Shown: positions 36,361-49,567 of the stretch, piece by piece
How positions within the stretch are numbered: position 1 is the first letter of the stretch
Layout: each line of letters starts with the position of its first letter
Origin: Lysobacter stagni
GTDB taxonomy: Bacteria; Pseudomonadota; Gammaproteobacteria; Xanthomonadales; Xanthomonadaceae
Direction of reading: 5' to 3'
Length of the DNA: 64,000 bases
Assembly (NCBI RefSeq): GCF_030053425.1
Contig: NZ_JASGBI010000001.1
Location: 814,001 to 878,000, forward strand
Program-made: the position numbers and the translations under genes
The notes under the pieces: model-generated
What the model was told of the DNA's origin: nothing
Databases searched by the model: none
What the model saw: only the letters and a program-made list of their open reading frames with translations

Positions 36361-37002
36361 CTATCCCAGTTCGTTCACCGAACTTGGATCCACCGAGTAC
36401 GGAAACCGCTCCGCCAGATGCCGCTCCTGCGCCCGAACGCGCGCGAACCACGCGCGCAGGTTCGGATACGACGCGAGATCGAATCCGGCTTCATCGGCAA
36501 CGCCGGCATAGGCGTACACACTGATGTCGGCGATGGTGTACGCATCGCCGGCGATGTACTCGCGCGTGGCCAGTTCCGCATCGAGGATGGCCAGCGCATT
36601 GAGGCCCGCCTTGCGCTTGATCGCCACCAGCGCCTCGGGCCGGCGCGCGAGCTTTCCGGTCAGCGTCCAGTGACGCAGCGCGCCGATCTGGCTTTCGACG
36701 CGCTCCTGCTCGAACGACAGCCATTGCCATACGCGTGCGCGATCGAATGCATCGTCGGGCAGGTAGCGTGTGCGGTCGGCCAGGTACATCAGGATCGCGT
36801 TGGATTCGGCCAGCGCGCGGCCGTCCTCGAGCACCAGCGCGGGTACGGTGCCGGTGGGGCTGATGGCACGGTAGGCCGGCGTGCGGCCCTCGCCGTCGAA
36901 GATGCGTACCGGCTCCGTCCGATAGGGGCGTTGCAGGTGGTGCAGCAGCTGGCGCACTTTCCAGGCGTTCTGCGAGGGGAGGTAGTCATGGAGCGTGAGC
37001 AT
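36361..37002 (-). CDS. Glutathione S-transferase family protein
   Basis: A 213-residue two-domain GST. The N-terminal thioredoxin-fold half contains LPSQNAWKVRQLLHHL, the cis-proline motif ISPTGTVPALVLEDG, and the glutathione gamma-glutamyl-binding ALAESNAILMYLAD. The C-terminal all-helical half carries the N-capping motif YTIADISVYAYAGVADEAGF, where ADIS is the usual hydrophobic-staple position. The substrate is unknown; family members detoxify electrophiles or act as thiol-disulfide reductases. It is monocistronic and diverges from queF. Confidence 0.87.
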   Translation of the reverse strand: MLTLHDYLPSQNAWKVRQLLHHLQRPYRTEPVRIFDGEGRTPAYRAISPTGTVPALVLEDGRALAESNAILMYLADRTRYLPDDAFDRARVWQWLSFEQERVESQIGALRHWTLTGKLARRPEALVAIKRKAGLNALAILDAELATREYIAGDAYTIADISVYAYAGVADEAGFDLASYPNLRAWFARVRAQERHLAERFPYSVDPSSVNELG

Positions 37003-37111
37003 GGGATTCGATTCCGGCGTGAGGAGCGCAGTGTCTTCCTGCTCGGATCCCGGCGATATCCGGAACGTGCTGCGACCGCCAGCCGGTCAGGTTCGCGGGG
37101 CGGGCCGGAGC

Positions 37112-37117
37112 TAGAAT
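37112..37117 (+). promoter_or_regulatory. -10 box of a probably leaderless queF transcript
   Basis: TAGAAT ends 7 bases before the queF ATG, so transcription should begin at or next to the start codon. No ribosome-binding site is present and no clear -35 hexamer is seen. No preQ1 riboswitch structure is visible upstream. Confidence 0.45.
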
Positions 37118-37124
37118 TGCGCGC

Positions 37125-37949
37125 ATGGACCTCGCCAACCTCCCCCTTGGCCGGCACGTCGATTACCCGCGCGAGTACGACGCCAGCCTGCTGTTTCCCA
37201 TCGCCCGCACGCTGGGGCGCGAGCACATCGGCATCGACAGCGGCGCCCTGCCGTTCGAGGGCACGGACCGCTGGCACGCTTACGAGCTGAGCTGGCTGGA
37301 CGGCCGCGGCAAGCCGCGCGTGGGCACGGCGACTATCACGGTGCCGGCGACCTCGCCGAACCTGGTGGAATCCAAGTCGCTCAAGCTGTACCTCAATTCC
37401 TTCAATGCCACGCGCTTCGACAGCGATGAATCGGTACGCGCACGCATCGCGCACGATCTGTCGAGCGCGGCCGGTGCACCGGTCGAGGTCGCCTTCGGTC
37501 TGCCGCCCATCAACGAGGCCGCGCCGGAAGACACCGTGATGGACTGCATCGACGGACTCGACCTGGATGTGGACGATTACGGCCCGCCCAATGCCGCGCA
37601 CCTGTCCGCCGATGCCGCGCACGTCGTCAGCGAGACGCTGACCAGTTCGCTGCTCAAGTCCAATTGCCCGGTTACCGGTCAGCCCGACTGGGCGCGCATC
37701 GTCATCGCCTATCGCGGGCCGCGCCTGGATCGCGCGGGGCTGCTGCGTTATCTGGTCTCCTTCCGCGACCACGCCGAGTTCCACGAGCAGTGCGTGGAGC
37801 GTGTGTTCGTCGACCTGCTCGCACGGACCGGCGCGACGCAGCTCTCGGTGGAGGCGCGCTACACGCGGCGTGGCGGGCTGGACATCAATCCGTGGCGCGG
37901 GACGCCCGGCCATCCGCGACCGGCCGCAGGTCGCGACGAGCGGCAGTAG
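37125..37949 (+). CDS. queF: NADPH-dependent 7-cyano-7-deazaguanine reductase, long (bimodular) form
   Basis: A 274-residue QueF reducing preQ0 to preQ1 in queuosine synthesis. The length fits the two-domain E. coli type. The substrate-binding motif [19 protein letters not shown] is in the first half. The catalytic cysteine is in [17 protein letters not shown], and [12 protein letters not shown] supplies the conserved glutamate/histidine. The C-terminus ends with [11 protein letters not shown]. No other queuosine genes are adjacent. Confidence 0.95.
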   Translation: MDLANLPLGRHVDYPREYDASLLFPIARTLGREHIGIDSGALPFEGTDRWHAYELSWLDGRGKPRVGTATITVPATSPNLVESKSLKLYLNSFNATRFDSDESVRARIAHDLSSAAGAPVEVAFGLPPINEAAPEDTVMDCIDGLDLDVDDYGPPNAAHLSADAAHVVSETLTSSLLKSNCPVTGQPDWARIVIAYRGPRLDRAGLLRYLVSFRDHAEFHEQCVERVFVDLLARTGATQLSVEARYTRRGGLDINPWRGTPGHPRPAAGRDERQ

Positions 37950-38048
37950 TCTCACCGTCAACAAGCAAATTTCGTCGCTTCTCGTTACCGACCCTTAACA
38001 GGGGCCGTGCCATGTTGCGTGGGCCATTCCGGCAGGAGCCCACGACCC

Positions 38049-38348
38049 ATGACACCGGACAAGAAAGCCGATTTTTCTGGCGTCAGCGCCAACGTAGATA
38101 CCACCGCCGAGAAGGTCGAGAAGGCGGACTTCTCGGGCGTGAGCGCGTCGGTCGATACCACCGCCGAGAAAGTTGGCGAGCAGACGTACACGGTCGTGAA
38201 AGGCGACACGTTGTCCGGCATCGCCAAGCAGTTCTATGGCAAGGCCGGCAAGTGGAACGCCATCTTCGACGCCAACCGCGACCAGCTCGACGATCCCGAC
38301 CGTATCCAGCCGGGCCAGGTGCTGAAGATTCCCGTCCTGGACGATTGA
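38049..38348 (+). CDS. Small LysM-domain protein with an internal repeat
   Basis: A 99-residue protein. The C-terminal LysM module is complete: [21 protein letters not shown], then [27 protein letters not shown]. It is similar to YgaU-type LysM proteins, which bind peptidoglycan or act as stress-related cytosolic proteins. The N-terminal part is two near-identical 19-residue units ([38 protein letters not shown]). No signal peptide is seen from the chosen start, so the location is uncertain. ATG at 38049 was preferred because it starts just before the repeats. Confidence 0.78.
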   Translation: MTPDKKADFSGVSANVDTTAEKVEKADFSGVSASVDTTAEKVGEQTYTVVKGDTLSGIAKQFYGKAGKWNAIFDANRDQLDDPDRIQPGQVLKIPVLDD

Positions 38349-38395
38349 GCCAGGCCATCGCCACGTCCCTTGTCCGTTTCGAAGGAGATCGATTT

Positions 38396-38884
38396 ATGAC
38401 GCATCGCCACCGCCTGAACCTCGCCATCGCCGCTGCGCTGTTCGCGTCGATCGCCGTGGTCGGATGCAAGAAGAAGGAAGAACCGGTCGCGACCATGCCG
38501 CCGCCTGCGGAACCGGCACCGGCACCCACGCCGCCGCCGGCCATGCCCGCACCCGCCGCGATCACCGTCACCAGCGTGACCCTGGGCACCGCGGCCGGGG
38601 CCGACAAGAAGATCGCCGCGCCGCTGTTGGTGTTCACGCCGAAGGACAAGATCATCGTCTCGGTCGCGACGGATGGCACGGCAAGCAACGTCGACGTCGC
38701 CAGCCGCCTGGTCTTCCAGGACGGCCAGACCGCCGGCGAAATGAAGCAGGCGCTCAACACCACCGGCGCCGAAACCACCAACTTCGAATTCACCAATGCC
38801 AACCCGTGGCCGGCCGGCAAGTACAAGGCCGAAGTGACGGTCGCCGGCGCACCCGCGCAGTCGGTGGACTTCGAAGTGAAGTAA
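38396..38884 (+). CDS. Small lipoprotein, function unknown
   Basis: A 162-residue lipoprotein with signal sequence ending VVGC (lipobox), then KKKEE and a proline-alanine-rich linker of about 30 residues (PPPAEPAPAPTPPPAMPAPA). The C-terminal domain of about 100 residues is an Ig-like beta fold by pattern (VFTPKDKIIVSVATDG, PWPAGKYKAEVTVAG). A GAAGGAGAT ribosome-binding site precedes the ATG. It follows the LysM gene by about 50 bases and probably shares its transcript. Confidence 0.8.
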   Translation: MTHRHRLNLAIAAALFASIAVVGCKKKEEPVATMPPPAEPAPAPTPPPAMPAPAAITVTSVTLGTAAGADKKIAAPLLVFTPKDKIIVSVATDGTASNVDVASRLVFQDGQTAGEMKQALNTTGAETTNFEFTNANPWPAGKYKAEVTVAGAPAQSVDFEVK

Positions 38885-38919
38885 TCCCCCTCTCTCCCCA
38901 CCACGTGGTGGGCAAGCAT

Positions 38920-38950
38920 GGGCGCGGTTCTCCCCCCGCGCCCTTTTTTT
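38920..38950 (+). terminator. Rho-independent terminator after the lipoprotein gene
   Basis: GGGCGCGG pairs with CCGCGCCC around an 8-base loop and is followed directly by seven Ts. It lies between the lipoprotein stop and the stop of the convergent YchJ gene. Confidence 0.9.
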
Positions 38951-38952
38951 GT

Positions 38953-39336
38953 TCAGCGCGCGGGAAAGCTGCCGTCGAGGTAGTACCAGCGCCCGGATTC
39001 GCGCACGAAGCGGCTGACTTCGTGCAGACGCACCGCCGGTGCGCCGCCCACCTTGTAGCGCGCGACGAACTCCACCGCGGCGTGGTCTGCATCGACCGGT
39101 ACGTGGCGCTTCACTTCCAGGCCCAGCCAGCGCGTCGCAGTCGCATCGCCCAGGTCCAGTTCGGCGGGGCGGGAATCGGGGTACCAGCTGGCCAGCAGGT
39201 AGTCGGCATCGCCGCGTACGTACGCGCTGTAGCGCGACCGCATCAGCGCCTCGGCGTCGGCGGCCGGGGCACCGGCGTGCAGCGGGCCGCAGCAGGCGGC
39301 ATAGGAACGGCGCGAGCCGCAGGGGCAGTCGGTCAT
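38953..39336 (-). CDS. YchJ-family SEC-C motif protein
   Basis: A 127-residue protein of the UPF0225 (YchJ) family. The N-terminal zinc motif [14 protein letters not shown] is the SEC-C type. The conserved [23 protein letters not shown] follows at about residues 30-50, then an NTF2-like fold ending in WYYLDGSFP. The start at 39336 puts the zinc motif at residue 4, as usual. It diverges from another SEC-C protein across about 96 bases. The function is not established; SEC-C tails in other proteins bind zinc and help contact SecB or ribosomes. Confidence 0.87.
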   Translation of the reverse strand: MTDCPCGSRRSYAACCGPLHAGAPAADAEALMRSRYSAYVRGDADYLLASWYPDSRPAELDLGDATATRWLGLEVKRHVPVDADHAAVEFVARYKVGGAPAVRLHEVSRFVRESGRWYYLDGSFPAR

Positions 39337-39432
39337 AACGGGCCTCGTAGCGGCGAAGTCACGTGATTTTCGGCGAACGCACGCCCCAGCGACTACCATG
39401 TCGTGTTGCCGCCCCCGCCGAGCGTCCCCCTG

Positions 39433-40137
<705 letters not shown>

Positions 40138-40206
40138 GGCGCCGCGCGCACGGTACTCGCCCGTAACGCCCACAGCCAGGCCGTGGGCGCGATGACACGG
40201 TAACGA

Positions 40207-43223
<3,017 letters not shown>

Positions 43224-43249
43224 CGCGCAGAACAGTCCATCGCTGTACG

Positions 43250-43279
43250 GCCCGGGCGGGGCGAAGGCCGCGCCCGGGC
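43250..43279 (+). terminator. GC-rich hairpin after icd
   Basis: GCCCGGGCG pairs with CGCCCGGGC (12-base loop) 27 bases after the icd stop, with no U-run. Confidence 0.5.
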
Positions 43280-43315
43280 TGCATCACTCGATGGTGCACA
43301 TCACCCGCGACACGC

Positions 43316-43810
43316 TCATGCCGGTGGCATCCCACGCGGCCGGGGCCGTTGCGCCAGCCAGCGGTCGAGCTGGTTGGCGAAGGCCTGGCGATCGCGTGCA
43401 TGGAACGCCGGCGGACCGCCGGTCTGCACGCCGGCGCCGCGCAACTCTTCCATGAAATTACGCATCGACAGACGCTCGGCCATGTTCTCCGCGCTGTAGC
43501 GCTCGCCGCGTGGATTCACCGCCACGCCGCCCTTCTCGATCACACGCGCCGCCAGCGGAATGTCCTGTGTGACCACCAGGTCGCCGGCGCGCATGCGCTC
43601 GACGATCTCGCTGTCCGCCACATCGAACCCACCCTGCACCTGCAACGCCCGGATGTAGCGCGACGCCGGACAACGAATCCACTGGTTGGCCACGAGGGTG
43701 ACATGCACCTGCGCGCGGTCGGCCGCGCGGAACAGGATCTCCTTGATCACGCCCGGACACGCATCGGCGTCGACCCAGATCTGCAGCGGGGTGTGTTCGG
43801 GTTCGCTCAT
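43316..43810 (-). CDS. YaiI/UPF0178 (DUF188) family protein
   Basis: A 164-residue PIN-like nuclease-fold protein of the UPF0178 family. The family opens with [22 protein letters not shown], with the acidic cluster DADAC, and continues [32 protein letters not shown] (TQDIPLA) and ALNPRG-like [14 protein letters not shown]. The ATG at 43810 has a GGAG site 10 bases upstream; the nearer ATG at 43825 would lie too close to it. The function is unknown. It is followed upstream on its strand by the DUF4344 gene. Confidence 0.87.
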   Translation of the reverse strand: MSEPEHTPLQIWVDADACPGVIKEILFRAADRAQVHVTLVANQWIRCPASRYIRALQVQGGFDVADSEIVERMRAGDLVVTQDIPLAARVIEKGGVAVNPRGERYSAENMAERLSMRNFMEELRGAGVQTGGPPAFHARDRQAFANQLDRWLAQRPRPRGMPPA

Positions 43811-43870
43811 CGAACATTGCTCCAACGGAAAGTCGCGCGCACCGGATACGGCCCGAGGCCCGCGGAACCT

Positions 43871-44908
43871 TCACCGGATATACGGCACGCTCGTGTTGCG
43901 GTCGCGCTCGCGTTCGCGCTGCAGGAACAGGCGGTTAGCCTTTTCTTCGGTCATGTCGTACTTCGGCGCCACGTAAGGCAGCAGCAGGCGCAGCCAGGAG
44001 CGGCTGATGCGACGCGATTCCTCCGGGCAGCCCTTGGCGCGCGTTTCGGGCAGGTCGCCGTCGGTGACGATGCTCAGGTAACGCGCCGGGTCGCTGCCGT
44101 ACAACAGGCACTGCAGGTTGAAGTAGCGCTGCTCGCCCAGCGCGTGCTGGTCGGCGTAGGCATCCAGGTTGTACTGGCCGGTGCTGCGCGCCAGGAACCA
44201 GTTCGACGCCATGCGCAGGTTCTCGGTCACCGTGTTGGTGGACTCGTTCAAGCCGGCGAAGCGCAACATCAGCGTGGTGGCCAGCTGGTCGACCGCGTCT
44301 TCCTCGCGGCCGGTGATGGGGATCTCCAGCAGCGTGATCAGTGCGTGGCCGGTTTCGTGCAGCAGGATGAAGCGCACGTTCGCGTCGAGATAGCGCTGCG
44401 CATAGCCCTCGTCGAGCTTGTTGGTCGCGGCCAGTTCGCGACCGCGCTCCTGCAGCACTTTCATCATCTCGTAGCACATGACCACTTCGCCGCGCTCGGG
44501 CGAGTAGAAGGCGTTGACTTCGCCGCACTCGGCCATGACGTAGTTGATCGGCCGCGGCAGCATCAGCATGCCGTCGATGGCGTGCACTTCCGGGATGTGG
44601 CGCAGCAGATCCGTGTCGTGCGCCATCTTGTAGAAGGGCTCGAGCTCCGGGTTCTTCGGCTTCACGTACTCGTAGCCGAACTGCACGCCGCCGGCCTTGG
44701 TCTCCGAATCGGCGGCCTTGGCGAAGGTGACCGGCTTGAGCGCGGCCAGTTCGTCGGAGAGGGCCTTCTCGGCTTCCTTGCGGCCTTCGGCGCGCGCGGC
44801 CGCCAGCGCGGCAGCCTGGCGCTTGCCGGCCACCAGCGAATAGGCGAAGGCGCCGCTCACCATGCCCAGCGCCAGCGACAACAATACGATCAGAAGTCTC
44901 GTCGACAT
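43871..44908 (-). CDS. DUF4344 metallopeptidase-like protein, membrane anchored
   Basis: A 345-residue protein with one N-terminal membrane anchor ([28 protein letters not shown]), a short coiled region, and a DUF4344 domain. The signature [28 protein letters not shown] leads to the zinc motif HETGHALI (HExxH type). A downstream acidic ligand region [13 protein letters not shown] is in the usual place. It probably faces the periplasm. The substrate is unknown. It lies between UPF0178 and a DMT transporter, and neither points to a role. Confidence 0.8.
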   Translation of the reverse strand: MSTRLLIVLLSLALGMVSGAFAYSLVAGKRQAAALAAARAEGRKEAEKALSDELAALKPVTFAKAADSETKAGGVQFGYEYVKPKNPELEPFYKMAHDTDLLRHIPEVHAIDGMLMLPRPINYVMAECGEVNAFYSPERGEVVMCYEMMKVLQERGRELAATNKLDEGYAQRYLDANVRFILLHETGHALITLLEIPITGREEDAVDQLATTLMLRFAGLNESTNTVTENLRMASNWFLARSTGQYNLDAYADQHALGEQRYFNLQCLLYGSDPARYLSIVTDGDLPETRAKGCPEESRRISRSWLRLLLPYVAPKYDMTEEKANRLFLQRERERDRNTSVPYIR

Positions 44909-45042
44909 GCGCGTCCCCGTGCGCGTTTGCGGAGCGGCACGCGCGGTGGTCGCAGGCGCCGTCGCGCGATCCTATCCGCTCACGCGTGATGGCGGAACCG
45001 TGCGGTCTTCACGGCGCCCGTGAACGGGACGCTGCGGCGGCG

Positions 45043-46011
45043 TCAGGCGCTGTGCGCTTCGGCGACAACGCGCTCGGGCTTCACGCGGACGGCCCACATC
45101 ACGCCGCAGACCAGCAGGCCGATGCCCACCAGCGTCAGCGGCTCGGGCATGCGCCCGCGCAGCACATAGGCGTAGGCCAGCGCGGCGAGGGTCTCGAACA
45201 CGATCAGCTGCCCCACCAGCGCGGTGGGCAGGCGCTGGCTGGCGGCGTTCCAGCACAGCGTGCCGATCCACGAGGCGAACAGGCCGATCACCGCCATCAG
45301 GCCGATGAAGAACCAGGGCCGCGGTCCCAGCGGCATCGGGAAGTCGTGGCCCAGCGCGGCCATGCCCGACCACAGCAGCGCATAACCCGTCAGCGCCAGA
45401 GGCAGGGTCGCCACGCCCTGCGCCGTTGCCCACGTGCGGGGACTGCGGTCCGGATGTGCACGCAGCCAGTCGGCGTTGCGCAGCGGGTACCAGGTCCAGC
45501 ACGCCACGGCGACCAGCGCGAGGAGTGCGCCCTGCGCGTAACGGGTGAGGTCCGCGTCCGGATCGGCACGCAACGCAAGCAGCTCGACCCGGTTCACGCA
45601 GGCGATGCCCATCGCGATCAGCAGCAGCGAGGGGAACAGACGCCGCCATGGCAGGCGGCCGTCGCGGCGGTGGTCGCGCAGGTTGGCGCTGATGGCGATC
45701 ACCACCGGCAGCGTGCCGATGATCATCGTCGGCAACGGCGCGCCGGCACGCTGGATCGCACTGGCCAGGCACACGTAGTACAGCAGGTTGCCGATGGCGG
45801 CCAGCTTCACTGCTTCCAGCCAGTCCGCACGCGTGAGTCGCGCCAGCGATGCGCGGTCCATCCATGCCAGCGGCAACGCGATGAGCCCGAACGCCAGATA
45901 GCGCCCCACCGACTGGAGCGCGGCGGGGTATTCGGGCAGCAGCAGCGGCCCGACGAACACCAGCCCCCACAGGAGGCCGGCAGCAAGCGCGTAGAGGGTT
46001 CCGGTCAGCAT
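45043..46011 (-). CDS. DMT-superfamily (EamA) transporter
   Basis: A 322-residue inner-membrane permease with about 10 hydrophobic helices in two EamA repeats. Helix 1 begins LYALAAGLLWGLVFVGPLL; the second half starts YAQGALLALVAVACWTWYPL and ends with LAALAYAYVLRGRMPEPLTL. EamA members export amino acids or metabolites. An AraC regulator upstream on the same strand, 63 bases away, may control it. The substrate is unknown. Confidence 0.87.
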   Translation of the reverse strand: MLTGTLYALAAGLLWGLVFVGPLLLPEYPAALQSVGRYLAFGLIALPLAWMDRASLARLTRADWLEAVKLAAIGNLLYYVCLASAIQRAGAPLPTMIIGTLPVVIAISANLRDHRRDGRLPWRRLFPSLLLIAMGIACVNRVELLALRADPDADLTRYAQGALLALVAVACWTWYPLRNADWLRAHPDRSPRTWATAQGVATLPLALTGYALLWSGMAALGHDFPMPLGPRPWFFIGLMAVIGLFASWIGTLCWNAASQRLPTALVGQLIVFETLAALAYAYVLRGRMPEPLTLVGIGLLVCGVMWAVRVKPERVVAEAHSA

Positions 46012-46074
46012 GTGGGTAGCGTGCGCGCGCCTGGCCGCGCTGTCTTGAACCAGATTGCGGTCCGACGAGCGCGT

Positions 46075-46896
46075 TCAGCGGCGCAGCTGCGCCCGGTAGC
46101 GCGCCGGCGTCACCCCATACCGGCTGGCGAAAGCGCGCGTGAGATGCGCCTGGTCGCTCAACCCGACCGCCACCGCGACCTGCGCGGGCGCCTCGCCCGC
46201 GGCCAGGCGACGCTTGGCCTCGAACAGGCGCATGGCCATGAGCATCTGCTGCGGCGTGACGTGGTGGTGTTCGCGGAAGGCGCGCAGGAAATGGAACGGG
46301 CTGAGGTCGGCCACCGACGCCAGCTCTTCCAGCGTCAGGCGTCGATCCATGTGGGCGCGCAGGTATTCGACCACCGGCGCGAAGCGCGGCGAGGCATGGC
46401 GCGTCGCGCCTTGCTTGGCGACCTGGTCGGCGAAACCGTCGAGCAACTGCGATAGCAGGCTGTCGAACGCCAGGGGTTCTTCGGCACGCCACATCGCATC
46501 GAGCACGGCCGTGATCCGGTGCGCCCGCGCGGCATCGTGGTGCACGGCTTCCGGAAACCACCACGCGCGCGAACCCGTCACCGCCTCCACCACATCGGCG
46601 TCGATGTAGGCCATGCGGTAGCGCCAGCCGCCTTCGGTCTCCGCGCGGCCGGTATGGAGCACGTCGGGATTCATCATCACGCGGGATTGCGGCGGCGCGA
46701 GGTGGTCGCTTCCACGGTAACGGAAGCGCTCCACGCCCGATTCAATCGCGCCCAGACCGTAGGCCTCGTGCGTGTGCGGCTCGAAGGTGTGACGGACGAT
46801 GTGCGCGCGGTACAGCTCGATGCCCGCGCGATGCGCCGGTCGCCGGAACTGCGCCCTGTCCTGCGGATGATCGAACTGTTCGGGCACGCCCTGCAT
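46075..46896 (-). CDS. AraC-family transcriptional regulator
   Basis: A 273-residue regulator with an N-terminal cupin-like sensing domain (HTFEPHTHEAYGLGAIESGVERFRYRG) and a C-terminal double helix-turn-helix (RRLTLEELASVADLSPFHFLRAFREHHHVTPQQMLM, then VAVAVGLSDQAHLTRAFASRYGVTPARYR). It belongs to the set often next to EamA/RhtB exporters and controlling them. The downstream EamA gene is the probable target. Confidence 0.9.
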   Translation of the reverse strand: MQGVPEQFDHPQDRAQFRRPAHRAGIELYRAHIVRHTFEPHTHEAYGLGAIESGVERFRYRGSDHLAPPQSRVMMNPDVLHTGRAETEGGWRYRMAYIDADVVEAVTGSRAWWFPEAVHHDAARAHRITAVLDAMWRAEEPLAFDSLLSQLLDGFADQVAKQGATRHASPRFAPVVEYLRAHMDRRLTLEELASVADLSPFHFLRAFREHHHVTPQQMLMAMRLFEAKRRLAAGEAPAQVAVAVGLSDQAHLTRAFASRYGVTPARYRAQLRR

Positions 46897-46912
46897 GCCT
46901 CGATCATGCCAC

Positions 46913-46938
46913 GCGCCGCCGTGCGGCTGCGGCGGCGC
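46913..46938 (-). terminator. GC hairpin after the small 76-residue gene
   Basis: GCGCCGCCG pairs with CGGCGGCGC around an 8-base loop, 17 bases beyond the small gene's stop on the minus strand. Confidence 0.45.
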
Positions 46939-46954
46939 GGCGGCCCGTCGCCGC

Positions 46955-47185
46955 TCAGTCCAGGTCGGTCCAGCGTGCGCGTCCGTACGCGGGGTCGGGG
47001 TCGTACTTCAGGCCGGACCAGAGTGGCGCGTCGTCGTCCGACATTCCGGCAGCGGAGATCACCAGAGCGCGACGCGGGCGCAGCGGATGGCGGCCATAGC
47101 GCGGGCCGAATGCCGGCGCGCGGAAGACGAGGTCATGGGCGGGAAAGCCGGTGTCGTGAAGACACTCGTTCTTGAACAGCTGCAT
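46955..47185 (-). CDS. Small protein (76 aa), unknown; shares a translation leader with the gene at 54074
   Basis: I do not recognise it. From ATG at 47185 it starts MQLFKN and continues ECLHDTGFPAHDLVFRAPAFG, then an arginine-rich part (RYGRHPLRPRRALV), and ends ARWTDLD. No signal peptide is visible. The ribosome-binding region CAGGAGTCCGCC directly before ATG is identical to that of the small gene at 54074, whose product starts MNIFTN. It diverges from a TonB-dependent receptor gene. It may be a real small gene because of this shared start. Confidence 0.55.
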   Translation of the reverse strand: MQLFKNECLHDTGFPAHDLVFRAPAFGPRYGRHPLRPRRALVISAAGMSDDDAPLWSGLKYDPDPAYGRARWTDLD

Positions 47186-47377
47186 GGCGGACTCCTGGGG
47201 GAGGGAGTGGATGGGTCGGCCCACATGGGCCACGCACAGCGTCGTCCGCCTCGATGACGCCCTGTCGCCACGCAGGTTGCCGTTGTGTTCCGTTCACCGC
47301 TGCGGGTGCGGCGTTTTGCCGCATCCCCGCGCGCAATGGCGACCGTAGAGTGCGCGCAACCTGAACGCGCCCATCGC

Positions 47378-49567
47378 ATGAACACGCTTCCCTCCCCTGC
47401 CCCCGCCGCCCTGGCCACCGCCATCGGGCTCGCCCTTCTTCTGCCTGCCATCGCGGCGCACGCCGAGGGCGTCGCCGACGCCACCACGCTGGACCGCGTA
47501 CAGGTGCAGGCGGCCGACAACGCCCTCGCCGGTCCGGCCGGAAACGCCACGCGACTGGATGTCAGTGCGATGGACATGCCCGCGTCGGTGACGGTGATCG
47601 ACCGCGACACGCTCGACCGTCGCGGCGTTCGCAACACGCAGGAGGCGCTGTACGCCGTGCCGGGACTCTCGGTGGCCTCGCCGCCGGGCAACGGCAACGC
47701 GGTCACGTACCGCGGCTTCTCCGGCTCGCAGGTAGCGCAGTTGTTCAACGGCATCGACCTGCAGTACGCCACGATCGCTGCACGTCCGGTCGATGCGTGG
47801 ATCTTCGAACGCGTGGAGGCGGTTGGCGGGCCGTCGACGTTCATGTCCGGCGTCGGCGCGGTGGGCGGCGCCATCAACTACGTCACGCGCCTGGCCCGGC
47901 TGGACGATGCGACGCCCGACGCGACGCAGGCCATGGCCAGCGTGGGCTCGTTCGACACCGTGGTGCTCGCGGCCGGCCGCAACCAGCGCCTGGGCGGCGA
48001 GGACGCACGCAACGCGCTGCGCGCCGACATCGCGTACTCCACCAGCGATGGCTGGAGCGACCGCAACGACCGCGAGTCGCTGACCGTCGCCGCGTCGCTG
48101 CTCAGCCGCATCACGCCGTCGCTGACGCACACGCTGGCGCTGGAACACCAGAAGGAAGACAGCGCGCGTCCCTACTGGGGCACGCCGATCCTGGTCGGCG
48201 CGGACGGCAGCGTGCGGATCGTGCCGGGCACGCAGACGCGCAACTACAACGTCGGCGACGGCTACTACAAGCAGGACGTGGACTGGGCGCGCTCATTGCT
48301 GGACTGGCAGATCTCCGACGATGCCAGCCTGCACAACACGCTGTACGCCTACGACGCGCTGCGCGACTACCGCAACGTCGAGACCTATCGCTTCAACGCC
48401 GATGTCAGCGGCGTGATCCGATCCGGTGCGTTCCTGCAGCGACACGACCAGCAGGTGTACGGCGACAAGCTCGAATGGCGTTATCGCGGACATCTGGGCG
48501 AACGCGCCACGCAGTGGAATGCCGGCGTCGACGTCAGCTACAACCGGCAGACGCGCTTTCCGCTGTCGATCGCGGGCACGGTAGACACGGTGCCGATCGA
48601 TGCCGTCACGCCGGGCAGCTTCTTCGACGTTCCGGGCGCGGCGCAGGTGTTCGTGCCGCAACGGACCAACCGCGTGCGCACGCAGGCGCTGTTCGCCGAG
48701 AACCTGACGCAGTTGACCGATCGTCTATCGCTGCTCACCGCGCTGCGCCAGGACCACGTCACGCTGAACGTGGAGAACCACCAGGCGGCGACCGCCTCCA
48801 ACCCCGCCCGCTTCGAACGCGATTACCACCCGACCACCGGGCGCGCGGCACTGGAGATGGCAATCACGCCGCAATGGAACACCTACCTGCAGCTGGCCAC
48901 CGCGGCCGATCCGCCTGCGGGCGTGCTGAGCACCGCCAGCCTGGCCAACGTGCAGGACTTCGACCTCACGCGCGGTCGGCAGGTCGAATGGGGCACCAAG
49001 TACCAGCGCGCGGATGGTCGCGCGTCGGGCACGCTCGCGGCGTACCACATCGTGCGCGAGAACCTCGCCATCGCCGATCCCTCGCAGCCGGGCCAGACAT
49101 TGCCGGTCGGCCAGCAGTCCGCACGCGGCATCGAAGCGACCTTCGCCGTGCAGCCGGTCGAGGAGCTCACGCTGCAGGGCAACCTGGCGTGGGTGGATGC
49201 CACGTTGGACGACTTCTATGAAAGCGTCGCAGGCGTGTCGGTGTCGCGCGCCGGGAATCGTCCGACCAACACGCCTTCGCGCGTGGCCAACGCCTGGCTG
49301 GACTGGCGATTCGCACCGGCGTGGACGGCGGGCCTCGACGTGCGCGCGGTGTCCTCGCGTTACGCCGATGCCGCCAACCGCGTGAGCAGTGCCGGTTATG
49401 GCCTGCTGGGCGCGAGCCTGCGCTGGGACGTGGACGCCTCGACCCAGATCGCGCTGCGCGTGCGCAACCTGGGCGACAAGACGTACGTCGCTTACGCGCT
49501 CAGTCCGACGATGGCGTATCTGGGCGAACCGCGATCGCTGGAGCTGTCGGCGCGCTGGAACTTCTGA
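47378..49567 (+). CDS. TonB-dependent siderophore receptor
   Basis: A 729-residue outer-membrane receptor of the siderophore class. It has a signal peptide (ALATAIGLALLLPAIAAHA), a TonB-box-like TTLDRVQVQA, a plug (ASVTVIDRDTLDRRGVRNTQEALYAVPGLSVAS, then FSGSQVAQLFNGID, then VEAVGGPSTFMSGVGAVGGAINYVTR) and the barrel, which ends RSLELSARWNF. ATG at 47378 starts at the signal peptide. No Fur box is visible just upstream, unlike the second receptor at 53842. Its last 68 bases overlap the convergent PepSY gene. Confidence 0.87.
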   Translation: MNTLPSPAPAALATAIGLALLLPAIAAHAEGVADATTLDRVQVQAADNALAGPAGNATRLDVSAMDMPASVTVIDRDTLDRRGVRNTQEALYAVPGLSVASPPGNGNAVTYRGFSGSQVAQLFNGIDLQYATIAARPVDAWIFERVEAVGGPSTFMSGVGAVGGAINYVTRLARLDDATPDATQAMASVGSFDTVVLAAGRNQRLGGEDARNALRADIAYSTSDGWSDRNDRESLTVAASLLSRITPSLTHTLALEHQKEDSARPYWGTPILVGADGSVRIVPGTQTRNYNVGDGYYKQDVDWARSLLDWQISDDASLHNTLYAYDALRDYRNVETYRFNADVSGVIRSGAFLQRHDQQVYGDKLEWRYRGHLGERATQWNAGVDVSYNRQTRFPLSIAGTVDTVPIDAVTPGSFFDVPGAAQVFVPQRTNRVRTQALFAENLTQLTDRLSLLTALRQDHVTLNVENHQAATASNPARFERDYHPTTGRAALEMAITPQWNTYLQLATAADPPAGVLSTASLANVQDFDLTRGRQVEWGTKYQRADGRASGTLAAYHIVRENLAIADPSQPGQTLPVGQQSARGIEATFAVQPVEELTLQGNLAWVDATLDDFYESVAGVSVSRAGNRPTNTPSRVANAWLDWRFAPAWTAGLDVRAVSSRYADAANRVSSAGYGLLGASLRWDVDASTQIALRVRNLGDKTYVAYALSPTMAYLGEPRSLELSARWNF

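Noticed and set aside
37003..37124. A preQ1 riboswitch upstream of queF
   Set aside because: No short A-rich tail and C-rich hairpin pattern of preQ1-I could be found, and the promoter appears to sit at the start codon.
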